From positions 27,807 to 91,806 of the forward strand of contig PBKJ01000008.1 of NCBI GenBank assembly GCA_002722135.1: a stretch of 64,000 bases of DNA, read 5' to 3'. The stretch comes from Methanobacteriota archaeon (lineage in GTDB: Archaea > Thermoplasmatota > Poseidoniia > Poseidoniales > Poseidoniaceae). Below the pieces are notes generated by a model that was given only the letters and a program-made list of their open reading frames with translations, ran no database searches and was not told the DNA's origin. The position numbers and the translations under genes were made by a program. This document shows, in pieces, positions 44,771-54,519 of this stretch; the stretch's first letter is position 1, and every line of letters starts with the position of its first letter.

Positions 44771-45679
44771 TCAACGCGTCAAGGCACGGAGCGCCGCCAG
44801 CCGTTCATCCCGGTCACTTTGCTCCATGGCCACGAGGCCGCTCACGCCAAGGCCTTGCAGGGTGAAACTCGCCACCACGGCCGCGTGCTCGAGCCCAATC
44901 CGCAACTCCTCTCGCCCCACAGGGCCCTCTCCCTTGGAGAGGTGAGCGGCGAGCGTGCCTGCAAAACTGTCCCCGCATCCTGTGGGGTCCACAAGACCGG
45001 GCGAAGGCACGGATGGGACGTGGAGCAATCCACTGGAATGGATGGCAAGCACGCCGTGCTCGCCTCGCTTGACCACCAGAATGGCGTCCGGCTGCAGTTC
45101 ACCGTGAAGCCATTGTGCGGCGCGAACCAAGTTGGCATCGTCGGCGAGCATCCGCACCTCACCGTCGTTGAGCACCACGAGGTCGACACGGCGCAGCACG
45201 TCAACCAGGAGGGGGCGCGCAATGTCGATCCAGAGGTTCATCGAATCCAGCATGCGCAGCCGAGTGGGTGTGCACTGATTCAGAACCTTGCTCTGAAGCG
45301 CGGGATGGAGGTTGGCGCAGAACAACACGGTCGGTGCGGTCCATGCTGCGGGAACTTCAGGATCAAATGCTTCGAACACGTTGAGTTCCGTGTTCAGGGT
45401 TGACGCTTCGCCCATCGCGCCGGAATACTCGCCTTCCCAGTGGAAGGTGCGCCCTTCTGCGGTCACGACGCCGTCCAAGTGAAGGCCCGCGCTGGCGAGC
45501 AAAGCACGGTCTTCGTCGCGGAAGTCCTCACCAACCACACCCACGAGACCACAGGAGGCATCGTTTGCTGCGGAGGCCAGTCCGGCATAGGTGGCCGAGC
45601 CACCCAAGAGCCGCTCGCCTTGTGCAGCAGGAGTTTGAATCGAATCGTAGGCGAGGCTACCGACCACCATCACGTCCAT
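44771..45679 (-). CDS. PfkB/ribokinase-family sugar kinase
   Basis: GGSATYAGLASAAN N-terminal and VDPTGCGDSFAGTLAAHL C-terminal signature; alternative start at 45718. Confidence 0.87.
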   Translation of the reverse strand: MDVMVVGSLAYDSIQTPAAQGERLLGGSATYAGLASAANDASCGLVGVVGEDFRDEDRALLASAGLHLDGVVTAEGRTFHWEGEYSGAMGEASTLNTELNVFEAFDPEVPAAWTAPTVLFCANLHPALQSKVLNQCTPTRLRMLDSMNLWIDIARPLLVDVLRRVDLVVLNDGEVRMLADDANLVRAAQWLHGELQPDAILVVKRGEHGVLAIHSSGLLHVPSVPSPGLVDPTGCGDSFAGTLAAHLSKGEGPVGREELRIGLEHAAVVASFTLQGLGVSGLVAMEQSDRDERLAALRALTR

Positions 45680-45714
45680 GACACGCCGCGGGCCTTCCGA
45701 ATGAAGAACCCTTG

Positions 45715-46665
45715 TCATCGACGACGCTCGGTCACCATCGTGCGTCGCGTGCCGGAAGCGACGTCGATGATTTCGCTGGTGGTGACCGTGCGGTGGTCGT
45801 CCATGACCACACCGGGAAGGTAACCGTCGCACACTCCAGCAGCGATGAACACCGCATCTTTGGACGCACAGAGGTCCTCTGCTTCCCATCGACGGTCGAG
45901 GTCATCCCCCACCATCGTGGCTGCACGGGCAGCTTCCTCGTCGTTGCGGAGCACGAGACGGCCTTGGAACACGCCACCAAGTCCGCGAATGGCCGCTGCG
46001 GTGATGACGCCCTCCGGCGCCGCACCGATGCCCAACAACAGGTCGAACGGGCCGTCATCTCGGGCGGCCCAGATGGCCGCACTGACGTCACCGTCGGACA
46101 TCAATTCGAGCTGTGCGCCCGCATCCTTCACCTCGCGGATGAGGTCGGCGTGCCGGTCGCGGTCAAGGGCGACGACGCGAACGTCGGAGACCTCCCGGTC
46201 AAGGGCATGTGCAGCCTGCTCAAGGTTCCAGGCCACCTCACCGTCGAGATCGACATGACCGGCGAGGGCTGGGCCGGCGGCAATCTTGTCCATGTAGCAA
46301 TCCGGAGCGTGCAGCAGCGCGCCACGGGGTGCAGCAGCGAGGACGGCAATTGAGTTCGGAAGATTGTCGGCGCAGTTGTTGGTGCACTCCAACGGATCCA
46401 CGGCGATGTCGAGTTGGAGGGCCCCTTCGCGACCGACCTCGGCGCCAATCGGCTCACCGATGTAGAGCATGGGGGCATCGTCGCGCTCGCCTTCGCCGAT
46501 GGCCACGCGGCCGTCGAAGGGGGCGTGGTCAAAGGAGCGACGCATCGCTTCCACGGCGGCGCCGTCGGCTGCATCCTTGTCGCCAAGGCCACGCCATTCA
46601 GCGCTGGCCAGCGCCGCCATATCGACGGCTTCGAGCAGGTGGGGCCAGACGTCGCCGACGCGCAT
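45715..46665 (-). CDS. glpX: Fructose-1,6-bisphosphatase class II (GlpX)
   Basis: GRVAIGEGERDDAPMLYIGEPIG, DIAVDPLECTNNCADNLPNSIAVLA, APDCYMDKI. Confidence 0.93.
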   Translation of the reverse strand: MRVGDVWPHLLEAVDMAALASAEWRGLGDKDAADGAAVEAMRRSFDHAPFDGRVAIGEGERDDAPMLYIGEPIGAEVGREGALQLDIAVDPLECTNNCADNLPNSIAVLAAAPRGALLHAPDCYMDKIAAGPALAGHVDLDGEVAWNLEQAAHALDREVSDVRVVALDRDRHADLIREVKDAGAQLELMSDGDVSAAIWAARDDGPFDLLLGIGAAPEGVITAAAIRGLGGVFQGRLVLRNDEEAARAATMVGDDLDRRWEAEDLCASKDAVFIAAGVCDGYLPGVVMDDHRTVTTSEIIDVASGTRRTMVTERRR

Positions 46666-46709
46666 GGTCCGCGAACGAAAGAGGGGTGATGAACACACCG
46701 GAACAGAAC

Positions 46710-47183
46710 TCAGGCCGTGCCCTTGTGCTTCTCGAGGACCCGCACACCGTCGATCTGCGCGACGGGATACTGGCCTGACGCGTCTTTTTCCAGCGATTTG
46801 ACCATGTCAAACGCGCAGAGCAAACCCGCGGTGACGCCGGCCAAAGCTTCCATTTCGATTCCAGTCCGGTAATGCGCACCGACCTCAACCTCGCAACCAA
46901 GGCGCGTGTCTTCCACGTGCCAACGCACCTTGCACGACTCGATGGGCACAGGATGGCAATGAGGAATCATGCGCGGCGTGTCCTTCACCGCCTGAATGGC
47001 GGCGATGGTCGACGCTTCCCTGACGTCGCCCTTGGCGACGCGGCCCTCGACGATGGCCGCGAGGGTCTCGGGCCGCAGCGTCACCCAGCCTTCGGCCACC
47101 GCTCGACGGTCCACGGCCGGTTTCCGACCGATGTCGACGATGCCCTCAATTTCAACCGAGTCCTGCTTTCCACGTGGCTCCAT
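46710..47183 (-). CDS. moaC: Cyclic pyranopterin monophosphate synthase MoaC
   Basis: TIAAIQAVKDTPRMIPHCHPVPI...GIEMEALAGVTAGLLCAFDMVKSLEKD. Confidence 0.93.
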   Translation of the reverse strand: MEPRGKQDSVEIEGIVDIGRKPAVDRRAVAEGWVTLRPETLAAIVEGRVAKGDVREASTIAAIQAVKDTPRMIPHCHPVPIESCKVRWHVEDTRLGCEVEVGAHYRTGIEMEALAGVTAGLLCAFDMVKSLEKDASGQYPVAQIDGVRVLEKHKGTA

Positions 47184-47583
47184 GATCGGTCACCTCCTTT
47201 TTCCACAGGGGGGCCTGCTGCTTGAGTTCATCGATGAGCCAACGGCAGGCCTCGAAAGCGGCACCACGGTGGGCAGAACCCACGTGGATGGCGACGATGG
47301 GTTCCTCGGGCTCCACGCTGCCGATGCGGTGCGCGATGGCCACGGCTCGAAGGCCGTGGGTTTCGCCGGCTTGCACCGCAAGGTCGTGAAGCACCTTTGG
47401 CAACTGTTCTTGCCACGCGTCGAACTCCAATCGGAGCACCTTTGCGTCACCTTCAGTCCCTCGCGTCAGGCCAACAAAACTGACCACAGCCCCAACGCCG
47501 TCCACGGGCAGGCGTTGAAGCAGCGCATCAGGCTCGAGACGGGCCGAGGGGGTGTCCACGATCACCTCGAAGGGGGTGGACAT
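47152..47583 (-). CDS. moaE: Molybdopterin synthase catalytic subunit MoaE
   Basis: GAVVSFVGLTRGTEGDAKVLRLEFDAW...AHRIGSVEPEEPIVAIHVGSAHRGAAFEACRWLIDELKQQAPLWKKE. Confidence 0.92.
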   Translation of the reverse strand: MSTPFEVIVDTPSARLEPDALLQRLPVDGVGAVVSFVGLTRGTEGDAKVLRLEFDAWQEQLPKVLHDLAVQAGETHGLRAVAIAHRIGSVEPEEPIVAIHVGSAHRGAAFEACRWLIDELKQQAPLWKKEVTDHGATWKAGLG

Positions 47584-47635
47584 GGACGATGCTCGGGCAG
47601 CGCATCCTTCAAACCCTCCGCGCCGATGTCCTGTC

Positions 47636-48898
47636 ATGGAAGGCGAGGGCCCCGTCACCGTGATGGGAGCCGGGCTCTCGGGCTTGGCCGCCGCCACGCT
47701 GCTCGCCCGGGCGGGCCGCGAAGTCCACGTCCACGACATCCGGGCCGATTCCGGTGCGCGATTTGACGGAGACTTTCAGGCGCTCGAAAATTGGAGCATG
47801 GATGCCGATTTCTTCGACCAACTCGAAACGTGGGGCTTTGATTCCACTTCGTTCAAATCCACCTCCTTTTCCGTGGTGGACCTCATTCATCCAGACGACG
47901 AGGTCACCCAAGCAAAAACCGACGGCGTGGCGTACCGCATCGTCGAGCGCGGCATGTCTGACCACACCATCGACCAGGCGTTCAAGCGGATGGCCATCGA
48001 AGCCGGAGCAACGCTGCATTACAAGTCGCGCATTGACGAGAAGGACGCCGACATCGTGGCCTGCGGTCCAAAGGACACATCCGCGCTTGCCCTCGGCGAG
48101 ATTTTCCGGACCAGTCACCCAAACCACATCGCGTTCCAATTGAACGACAAACTCGCGCCCGGCGCATACAGCTACCTCATCATCATCGACGGCGTTGGCC
48201 TCATTTGCACCTGCCTCTGGCGCAAGCAGAAGAAGAGCGAGCGCTTCCTCAACGAATGCATCGCCACCTACCAGCGGCTCTATCCAGACATCGACATGGA
48301 ACCGATCAAGCGCGTCGGTGGGAAGGGCGATTTCACGCTCAACGGCTTCTACACCGTTCCTGAAACGGGCCAGCACTTTGTCGGGGAGTCGGGCGGCCTT
48401 CAGGACTTCATGTGGGGGTTCGGAATGCGAATGGCCGTATGGTCGGGCGTGTTGGCGGCTCAAGAGATGCTTGGTGGTCCATCGTACGACAAGGAAGTCC
48501 GACGGCAACTCCTGCCCTACGTGCAGACCAGTGTGGCGAACCGCTGGCTGATGAACAGGGTGGGCGACCGCATGTTCAAGCGCATGTGCGTGCGCTGGAT
48601 GAAGGACCAAAATCGGTCTGGTGACGGCCTGCGATGGATCGGTCGCCTCTTCCGTCCAAGCCTGCTGAAGCGGCTCGTGTATGCAACGACCTCCCCGTTC
48701 ATGCTTGAACGCGGCAGCGGGCCAACGAAACCGAAGCGCCTGCCCTTCCGCGCGGCCAAGCCGCGGGACACATGGGAACAGAGCGAGGCTGCGCTAGCCG
48801 TGAAGGCCCGGTGGGAAGCCGCGCGGCGCAGCGGCGGCCACACCTCCTTTGAAAGTCGAGACGGAGAAGCCCACGAAACCGAAGCGACGCTCGCCTGA
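47636..48898 (+). CDS. FAD-dependent oxidoreductase, geranylgeranyl-reductase-like
   Basis: VTVMGAGLSGLAAATLLARAGREVHVHD Rossmann motif; YRIVERGMSDHTIDQAFKRMAIEAGATLHY; FTLNGFYTVPETGQHFVGESGGLQDFMWGFGMRMA. Confidence 0.7.
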   Translation: MEGEGPVTVMGAGLSGLAAATLLARAGREVHVHDIRADSGARFDGDFQALENWSMDADFFDQLETWGFDSTSFKSTSFSVVDLIHPDDEVTQAKTDGVAYRIVERGMSDHTIDQAFKRMAIEAGATLHYKSRIDEKDADIVACGPKDTSALALGEIFRTSHPNHIAFQLNDKLAPGAYSYLIIIDGVGLICTCLWRKQKKSERFLNECIATYQRLYPDIDMEPIKRVGGKGDFTLNGFYTVPETGQHFVGESGGLQDFMWGFGMRMAVWSGVLAAQEMLGGPSYDKEVRRQLLPYVQTSVANRWLMNRVGDRMFKRMCVRWMKDQNRSGDGLRWIGRLFRPSLLKRLVYATTSPFMLERGSGPTKPKRLPFRAAKPRDTWEQSEAALAVKARWEAARRSGGHTSFESRDGEAHETEATLA

Positions 48899-48941
48899 GC
48901 CGCTGCGGTTGCTTCATTAGCGCCCTTCCATTGGGCGGGTC

Positions 48942-49808
48942 ATGTCCGACCTCTACGGCCTGACCTTCGAAGCGATGCCCAACAACCTCGTGAACTACGG
49001 CACCACCGACAACGGCATCGCCGTCATCGAACTCGCCTCCGACTCCGGCGGCGAACCCCTTCAAGGCGACGAGACCGCGGTGAACACCTACACGCACGGC
49101 ATGTTCCGTGACTTCGACGAGGCCATCATCCGCGCCCGCTTCGACGACAAGGTCACGGCCATCGTCATCACCGGCGCCGGTGAGAAGTTCTTCTCCGCCG
49201 GTGCGTCCATCAAGATGCTCAACAGCGTCTCGCCCGGCTTCAAGTACAACTTCTGCCTTCACGCCAACGAAACCCTCTCTCGCCTGGAGCAAACGCCGAA
49301 GATCGTCATCGCGGCCATCAACGGCCACGCTGTCGGCGGCGGTCTCGAGATCGCCATGGCCGCGGACATCCGCATCGCCCGCAAGAACAGCGGCAAGGTC
49401 GGTTTGCCTGAGATCAACCTCGGTGTGCTCGCCGGAACCGGCGGCACCGCTCGCCTGACCCGCCTCATCGGCAAGGCCAAGGCCCTCGAGATGATGGTGA
49501 CCGGCGAACTCATGTCCTTTGAAGACGCCAAGAACCACACCCTGATCAACCAGATTTGGGAAGGGAACGCGACCGAATTCCGCGAGATGATGCTCGACTG
49601 GGTCAGCGCTCAATTCACCCTGCCCAACAAGGCCGCGAAGGCCGTGGGCAACATCAAGCGCTCCTGCCAGACCGGCCCGGAGATTCCCTTCGAGTACCAC
49701 CTTGCGCTCGAGCGTGAACTCCAGGCGGCCCTCTTCTTCAGCGACGACGCCAAGGAAGGCATCGCGGCTTACGTCGAGAAGCGCATTCCTTCCTTCACCG
49801 GTCAGTGA
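48942..49808 (+). CDS. Enoyl-CoA hydratase/isomerase (crotonase) family
   Basis: ITGAGEKFFSAGASIKML, AAINGHAVGGGLEIAMAADIRIA, LPEINLGVLAGTGGTARL. Confidence 0.93.
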   Translation: MSDLYGLTFEAMPNNLVNYGTTDNGIAVIELASDSGGEPLQGDETAVNTYTHGMFRDFDEAIIRARFDDKVTAIVITGAGEKFFSAGASIKMLNSVSPGFKYNFCLHANETLSRLEQTPKIVIAAINGHAVGGGLEIAMAADIRIARKNSGKVGLPEINLGVLAGTGGTARLTRLIGKAKALEMMVTGELMSFEDAKNHTLINQIWEGNATEFREMMLDWVSAQFTLPNKAAKAVGNIKRSCQTGPEIPFEYHLALERELQAALFFSDDAKEGIAAYVEKRIPSFTGQ

Positions 49809-49948
49809 AGGAGAAGGACGCAACGATTTGCCGCCGCCGCGGCAGGGCGTCGCTTGTACCGGCTGAGGTACCAACACGGGTCACTGCGCTCGATTCGCCC
49901 AGAAGCGCCCAACGGAGCGTTGAAGTCCCGTCACGGCGGGCCACCACC

Positions 49949-50872
49949 ATGGACCCCAGCGATGTCATGGTGCCCGCCGACGTGCCCGACGAACTCATCG
50001 ACACCTACGTCGAGAATTACCTCAACGCCACCGCGGGCACGGGTTCGATGAACCTCTTCGCGTGCGACCAAAAGATCGAGCACCTCAACGACGATTTCTA
50101 CGGCGAAGGCATCCCGCTCAGCTCCAACGACCCTGCTCACTTGTTCGAAATCGGTGACCTCTCCTTCGCTGAAGGCACGCTCGGCGTGCTCGCCGGTCAA
50201 CTCGGCCTCATCGCACAGTACGCTCGAGACGCCCCAGACCTGCCTTACCTGGTCAAACTCAACTCAAAGACGAACCTTGTCAAGACGGCCCAGCGTGACC
50301 CCGTGAGCATGGCGATGTGGGACATGGACGACGTGATGTCCTTGGTCCACAACGGCATCAACGTCGTGGGCATCGGCTACACGGTCTACCTCGGCAGCGA
50401 GCACGAACATGAGATGCTTACTGAAGCGGCCACCTTCATCCGCCAAGCGCACGAACTTGGCATGCTCGCTGTGGTCTGGATGTACCCCCGTGGCCAGGCC
50501 GTCGCGGACGAGAAGGACCCACAACTGATCGCCGGTGCAGCCGGTGTCGCCGCCTGCATTGGTGCGGACTTTGCGAAGGTGAACTACCCGCGCGCCTTCG
50601 AGGGCATGACCGCTCCGGAGAGCCTCGGCATCGCCGTCGAAGCGGCCGGTCGCACCGGCATCATCTGCTCCGGTGGAGGCTCCATGCCGCCCAAGGAGTT
50701 CCTCCAGCGCTTGCATGACCAAATTCACGTGTCCGGATGCCGCGGCGCGGCCACAGGTCGAAACATCCACCAGAAGGGCACCGAGGAAGCCGTGCGCATG
50801 GCGGCGGCCTGCCACGCCATCATCTGCGAAGGCGCGTCGGTCGACGAAGCGCTGGCCCTGTACCAAGGCTGA
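49949..50872 (+). CDS. Class I fructose-bisphosphate aldolase (DhnA/FbaB type)
   Basis: NLFACDQKIEHLNDDF, YLVKLNSKTNL, VVWMYPRG, DFAKVNYP, ICSGGGSMPPKEFL. Confidence 0.88.
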   Translation: MDPSDVMVPADVPDELIDTYVENYLNATAGTGSMNLFACDQKIEHLNDDFYGEGIPLSSNDPAHLFEIGDLSFAEGTLGVLAGQLGLIAQYARDAPDLPYLVKLNSKTNLVKTAQRDPVSMAMWDMDDVMSLVHNGINVVGIGYTVYLGSEHEHEMLTEAATFIRQAHELGMLAVVWMYPRGQAVADEKDPQLIAGAAGVAACIGADFAKVNYPRAFEGMTAPESLGIAVEAAGRTGIICSGGGSMPPKEFLQRLHDQIHVSGCRGAATGRNIHQKGTEEAVRMAAACHAIICEGASVDEALALYQG

Positions 50873-50891
50873 GGCTCGGATCGGTCCGATT

Positions 50892-52397
50892 TCATCGCTC
50901 ATTTGAGAGGATGAGGTCCACGGTGGCCTTTGCAGAGTTCAACACACCGGGCAAGCCTGCTCCAGGATGCGTGCCGGCGCCAACGAGGTACAAGCCTGGA
51001 ATGCCTGAGTCCTTGTTGGAGGGTCGGAAGTATGCACTCTGCGTCAATTTTGGAGCCACCGAGAAGGCCGAGCCCTTGAACGCCGCGAGATCGGTTTCAA
51101 ACGTCTTAGGGGTGATGTGGCGACGCGTCACGATGTGCTTGCTCAGATCGGGCATCTCCACTTCCAAGGCCTCGATGATGCGATCGCCGTATGCTTCGGC
51201 GATGGCGTCCCAGTCGACGTCTGCACGTCCAAGGTGAGGGACCGGCGCAAGAACGTAGGCTGCGCTGCAACCTTCAGGAGCGAGGCTCTTGTCGGTCACC
51301 GTTGGTACGTGCAGATAGAGGCTGAAATCGTCAGGAAGTTCACTCCCCTTGAAGATGTCATCGAGGAGGCCTTTGTAGCGAGGCCCGAACAAAATCGTGT
51401 GGTGGGCCACGTCGTCGTACGCGATGTCCGTACCAAAGTACAGCACGAACAGGGACATCGACCAGTCGGCCTTCTCCAGCTTCCGCGTTCGACGCTGAGC
51501 GACCGGCGATGACGCATACAACCGGCTGTACGTGTGGTGAACGTCCGCATTGGACACCACCATGTCGAAGGTTTCCTGCACACCGTTTCCGTCGGTGATG
51601 CAGTGCTTGGTGCGCCCTCCCTCCTCGATGAGATCAACGACCTTCACGGGCGTCGAGAGCCGAAGTTCGCCTCCCAATTCTTCGTACAGTTGAACCAAGG
51701 TCCGGACCAGAGCGTGCGTTCCACCCTCGGGGAAATAGACGCCCCATTCTCGTTCAAGGAAGTGAATCAGGGTGTAGATGGATGAGGTCTGGAAGGGGTT
51801 CCCGCCCACCAACAAGGAGTGGAAACTCAACGCCTGCCTCAAATGGTCGTCCTTGACGTACTTCGCCACGGTGTTGTAGACGGAGCGATCTGCCCGCAAA
51901 CGCATCAGTGAAGGAGACACTGCAAGCATGTCCGAGAAACGAAGGAAGGGACGGTCTGCGAGGCCTGTGTACCCCTTATCGAAGACCTTCTTGGCGTATT
52001 GGAAGAACTTCTGGTACCCTTCGGCATCGCGTGGACTCCGTGCCCGGATTTGTTCCACCATGGTGGCTTCATCCCGCACGTAATCGAAGCGGTCCCCATC
52101 GCTCCAGATCAGACGGTACATCGGTGTGACTTCGATGAGTCGGATGTAATCCTCCAAGCGTCGGTCCGTCAGTTCGAACAAATCTGTGAGCGTGTGTGGA
52201 GCGGTGATGACCGTCGGCCCCGCGTCAAAGGTGAAACCGTCATCGTGGTAGACGTATGCCCTCCCTCCCGGAAGATCCCTCGCTTCGTAGAGGACCGTTT
52301 GGATGCCCGCGCTTTGGAGCCTGATGGCCGCACCCAGGCCTCCAAAGCCGCTCCCGATGACCGCCGCCTTGCGGTCGCTTGACTGACCGGTGGCCAT
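50892..52397 (-). CDS. crtI: Phytoene desaturase
   Basis: AVIGSGFGGLGAAIRLQSAGIQTVLYEARDLPGGRAYVYHDDGFTFDAGPTVIT; C-terminal GLYLVGAGTHPGAGLPGVLNSAKA. Confidence 0.95.
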   Translation of the reverse strand: MATGQSSDRKAAVIGSGFGGLGAAIRLQSAGIQTVLYEARDLPGGRAYVYHDDGFTFDAGPTVITAPHTLTDLFELTDRRLEDYIRLIEVTPMYRLIWSDGDRFDYVRDEATMVEQIRARSPRDAEGYQKFFQYAKKVFDKGYTGLADRPFLRFSDMLAVSPSLMRLRADRSVYNTVAKYVKDDHLRQALSFHSLLVGGNPFQTSSIYTLIHFLEREWGVYFPEGGTHALVRTLVQLYEELGGELRLSTPVKVVDLIEEGGRTKHCITDGNGVQETFDMVVSNADVHHTYSRLYASSPVAQRRTRKLEKADWSMSLFVLYFGTDIAYDDVAHHTILFGPRYKGLLDDIFKGSELPDDFSLYLHVPTVTDKSLAPEGCSAAYVLAPVPHLGRADVDWDAIAEAYGDRIIEALEVEMPDLSKHIVTRRHITPKTFETDLAAFKGSAFSVAPKLTQSAYFRPSNKDSGIPGLYLVGAGTHPGAGLPGVLNSAKATVDLILSNER

Positions 52398-52421
52398 GCG
52401 TGCTGTCCAATTTCTCGGTAT

Positions 52422-52482
52422 GAGAATATTCGCTTTTTTGCCTCGAGAAATATCTCGCAAAAAGACAACCAGTTATATTCTC
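52422..52482. promoter_or_regulatory. Divergent crtI/crtB promoter with repeated GAGAATAT elements and a perfect-arm palindrome
   Basis: GAGAATATT (52422), CGAGA-AATA-TCTCG (52444-52457), ATATTCTC (52475-52482) in an AT-rich 104-bp intergenic region. Confidence 0.55.
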
Positions 52483-52501
52483 TCAAACGTCATTTCCGCG
52501 C

Positions 52502-53437
52502 ATGAAGGACGCCGAATTGAGGCTCGGCGACCCAGAGCAGGTGTTGGCCACCAGCGGCGAGAGTTTCTTTTGGGCGCGCCGATTCCTCGGGCCGACCATC
52601 GGTCACAACGCCGCCCGCCTGTACTCCTTCTGTCGGGTCCTTGACGACATGGCAGACGGGGACATCCCGAACGGACCTGCACACCTTGAGGTCATCCAAT
52701 CCGATCTTGAACGAGGCGTGTGGAACGACCATCCTGTCCTCAACCAATTCCGGGATTTGGTTGAAGATCACGCCTTGCCGACCGAAGTGATTTGCTCGCT
52801 GGTGGAAGGCCTGATGGACGATCAACGCCCTGAGGTTCTGATTCGTGATGAACAGGAACTCATCCAGTACGCCTACAAGGTCGCGGGCACGGTTGGCCTT
52901 CTCATGTGCAGGGTGCTGAACGTTCGGAACCCACTCGCCGAAGCACATGCCATCGACCTTGGCATCGCCATGCAACTGACCAACATCGCTCGGGACGTGG
53001 TTGAAGACGCCAAGATGGGGCGGCGCTACCTGCCCGCCTCGTGGACATGGGGCATGGCGCCTGAGGACATCCTTCGTGCTGCGGAAAACCCCTCATGTGA
53101 CGACGCCGCCATCGTTACAGCAGCGGTGCGTCGGCTCCTGGCCTTGGCTGAGGAATATTATGCAAGCGGACGGGCGGGGCTTGCGTACCTGCCGTTCAGA
53201 GCGCATTTCTCCATTGGCGTGGCCGCCAAAATTTACCGACAAATTGGCGTCCAACTCCTCCAATCTGAGCATCTTTGGTTTGGCCCAAAGCACGTCACAA
53301 GCAAGCCCACCAAGGCCTTCTGCACCCTCAAGGCCTCCTTCGGGCTTGTTCGAAGGCTCCCCCACCCGCGTCCGGGCCATGATGCGACCCTGCACGCATT
53401 GCTGTCGCCGACCATGTTGCCAGGGGGCAGCCGATGA
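52502..53437 (+). CDS. crtB: Phytoene synthase
   Basis: FYSFCRVLDDMADG-type motif (LYSFCRVLDDMADGD), AMQLTNIARDVVEDAKMGRRYLP. Confidence 0.93.
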   Translation: MKDAELRLGDPEQVLATSGESFFWARRFLGPTIGHNAARLYSFCRVLDDMADGDIPNGPAHLEVIQSDLERGVWNDHPVLNQFRDLVEDHALPTEVICSLVEGLMDDQRPEVLIRDEQELIQYAYKVAGTVGLLMCRVLNVRNPLAEAHAIDLGIAMQLTNIARDVVEDAKMGRRYLPASWTWGMAPEDILRAAENPSCDDAAIVTAAVRRLLALAEEYYASGRAGLAYLPFRAHFSIGVAAKIYRQIGVQLLQSEHLWFGPKHVTSKPTKAFCTLKASFGLVRRLPHPRPGHDATLHALLSPTMLPGGSR

Positions 53438-54519
53438 TGACCGTCGAGACCGTGCTGCTTGGCGATGGCGTCGCCGCGATGAGCTTGGCGTCTGTGGCTG
53501 ACCAACTTCCGACTCATTCCTTCACGGTGATGCAACCCGAAGGGGCGCCTGAGCCCCATGATCACATGCTCGGGTTCTGGAACACGGAAGGCCTGAATTT
53601 CGCTGCATCTGGCGCCCGCGCATCGTGGTCAAAATGGTCCATCGTCACCCACGAAGACACAGCGGTGCTTTCCTCGACCGAGCACGCCTATCACGTGATG
53701 CACAAGTTGGCCTACCTCGACCGCTGCAAAACCGTTGCAGCAACCCACAACGTCGCGTTCGAAACCGAAACAGACCGTACTGATGCAGACCTCGTGTTTG
53801 ATTCCCGTCCACCACGCTCCAGCCAAAACGCGATGTTGCAACATTTCCATGGATTGGAAGTGGAAATTGACCGACCTGCGTTCGACGACAGCACGGCGAT
53901 TTTGATGGATTTCCGAGTGGATCAAAGTCAAGGCATGCATTTCATCTATCTGCTCCCCTTTTCCAAAACCCGAGCGCTCGTTGAATCAACCATCTTCAGC
54001 CCTCAACCCATGCCAGAGGCATACTACGTCGACGCCATCCATGCTTACCTGATGGAACAGCACCACACAAGGGTGGTGAAGGTGCACCACGAAGAGAAGG
54101 GCATCATCCCCATGGGCACCCTTGCCCCTCACGACCCATCCATCCCCGGCCTCGGGGCCAACGCTGGGGCCATTCGTCCGGCCAGCGGCTACACCTTCGT
54201 GTTCATTCAAGAGCAGATCAAGCGCGCCATCGAGGACGTGAATTCCGGCAAGCCACTTCGGTTCAAGCGACCGCACAAGGGCATTGACGTGTGGATGGAC
54301 ACCGTTTTGCTGGTGGTGCTCAAACACTGGCCTCAACATGGCCCTTCGATGTTCTCAAGGATGGCCTCAGGGCTTACCGGAGAGGAGTTCATCCGTTTCA
54401 TGAGCGGCCAAGCATCATGGCGACTCCGACTCAAAGTGATGATGACGATGCCAAAATGGCCGTTCATCCGGGGCGTTTCGAAGCTGATGTTTCAACGGCC
54501 TCGTAAGGTGGTGGCATGA
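53434..54519 (+). CDS. crtY: Lycopene cyclase
   Basis: N-terminal dinucleotide-binding-like region; MDFRVDQSQGMHFIYLLPFSKTRALVESTIFS; IPMGTL...GLGANAGAIRPASGYTF; ATGA overlap with crtB. Confidence 0.9.
   Translation: MMTVETVLLGDGVAAMSLASVADQLPTHSFTVMQPEGAPEPHDHMLGFWNTEGLNFAASGARASWSKWSIVTHEDTAVLSSTEHAYHVMHKLAYLDRCKTVAATHNVAFETETDRTDADLVFDSRPPRSSQNAMLQHFHGLEVEIDRPAFDDSTAILMDFRVDQSQGMHFIYLLPFSKTRALVESTIFSPQPMPEAYYVDAIHAYLMEQHHTRVVKVHHEEKGIIPMGTLAPHDPSIPGLGANAGAIRPASGYTFVFIQEQIKRAIEDVNSGKPLRFKRPHKGIDVWMDTVLLVVLKHWPQHGPSMFSRMASGLTGEEFIRFMSGQASWRLRLKVMMTMPKWPFIRGVSKLMFQRPRKVVA

Noticed and set aside
49809-49948. GTACC..GGTAC inverted repeat upstream of the aldolase gene
   Set aside because: Arms are only 5 bp and could arise by chance; no supporting features.
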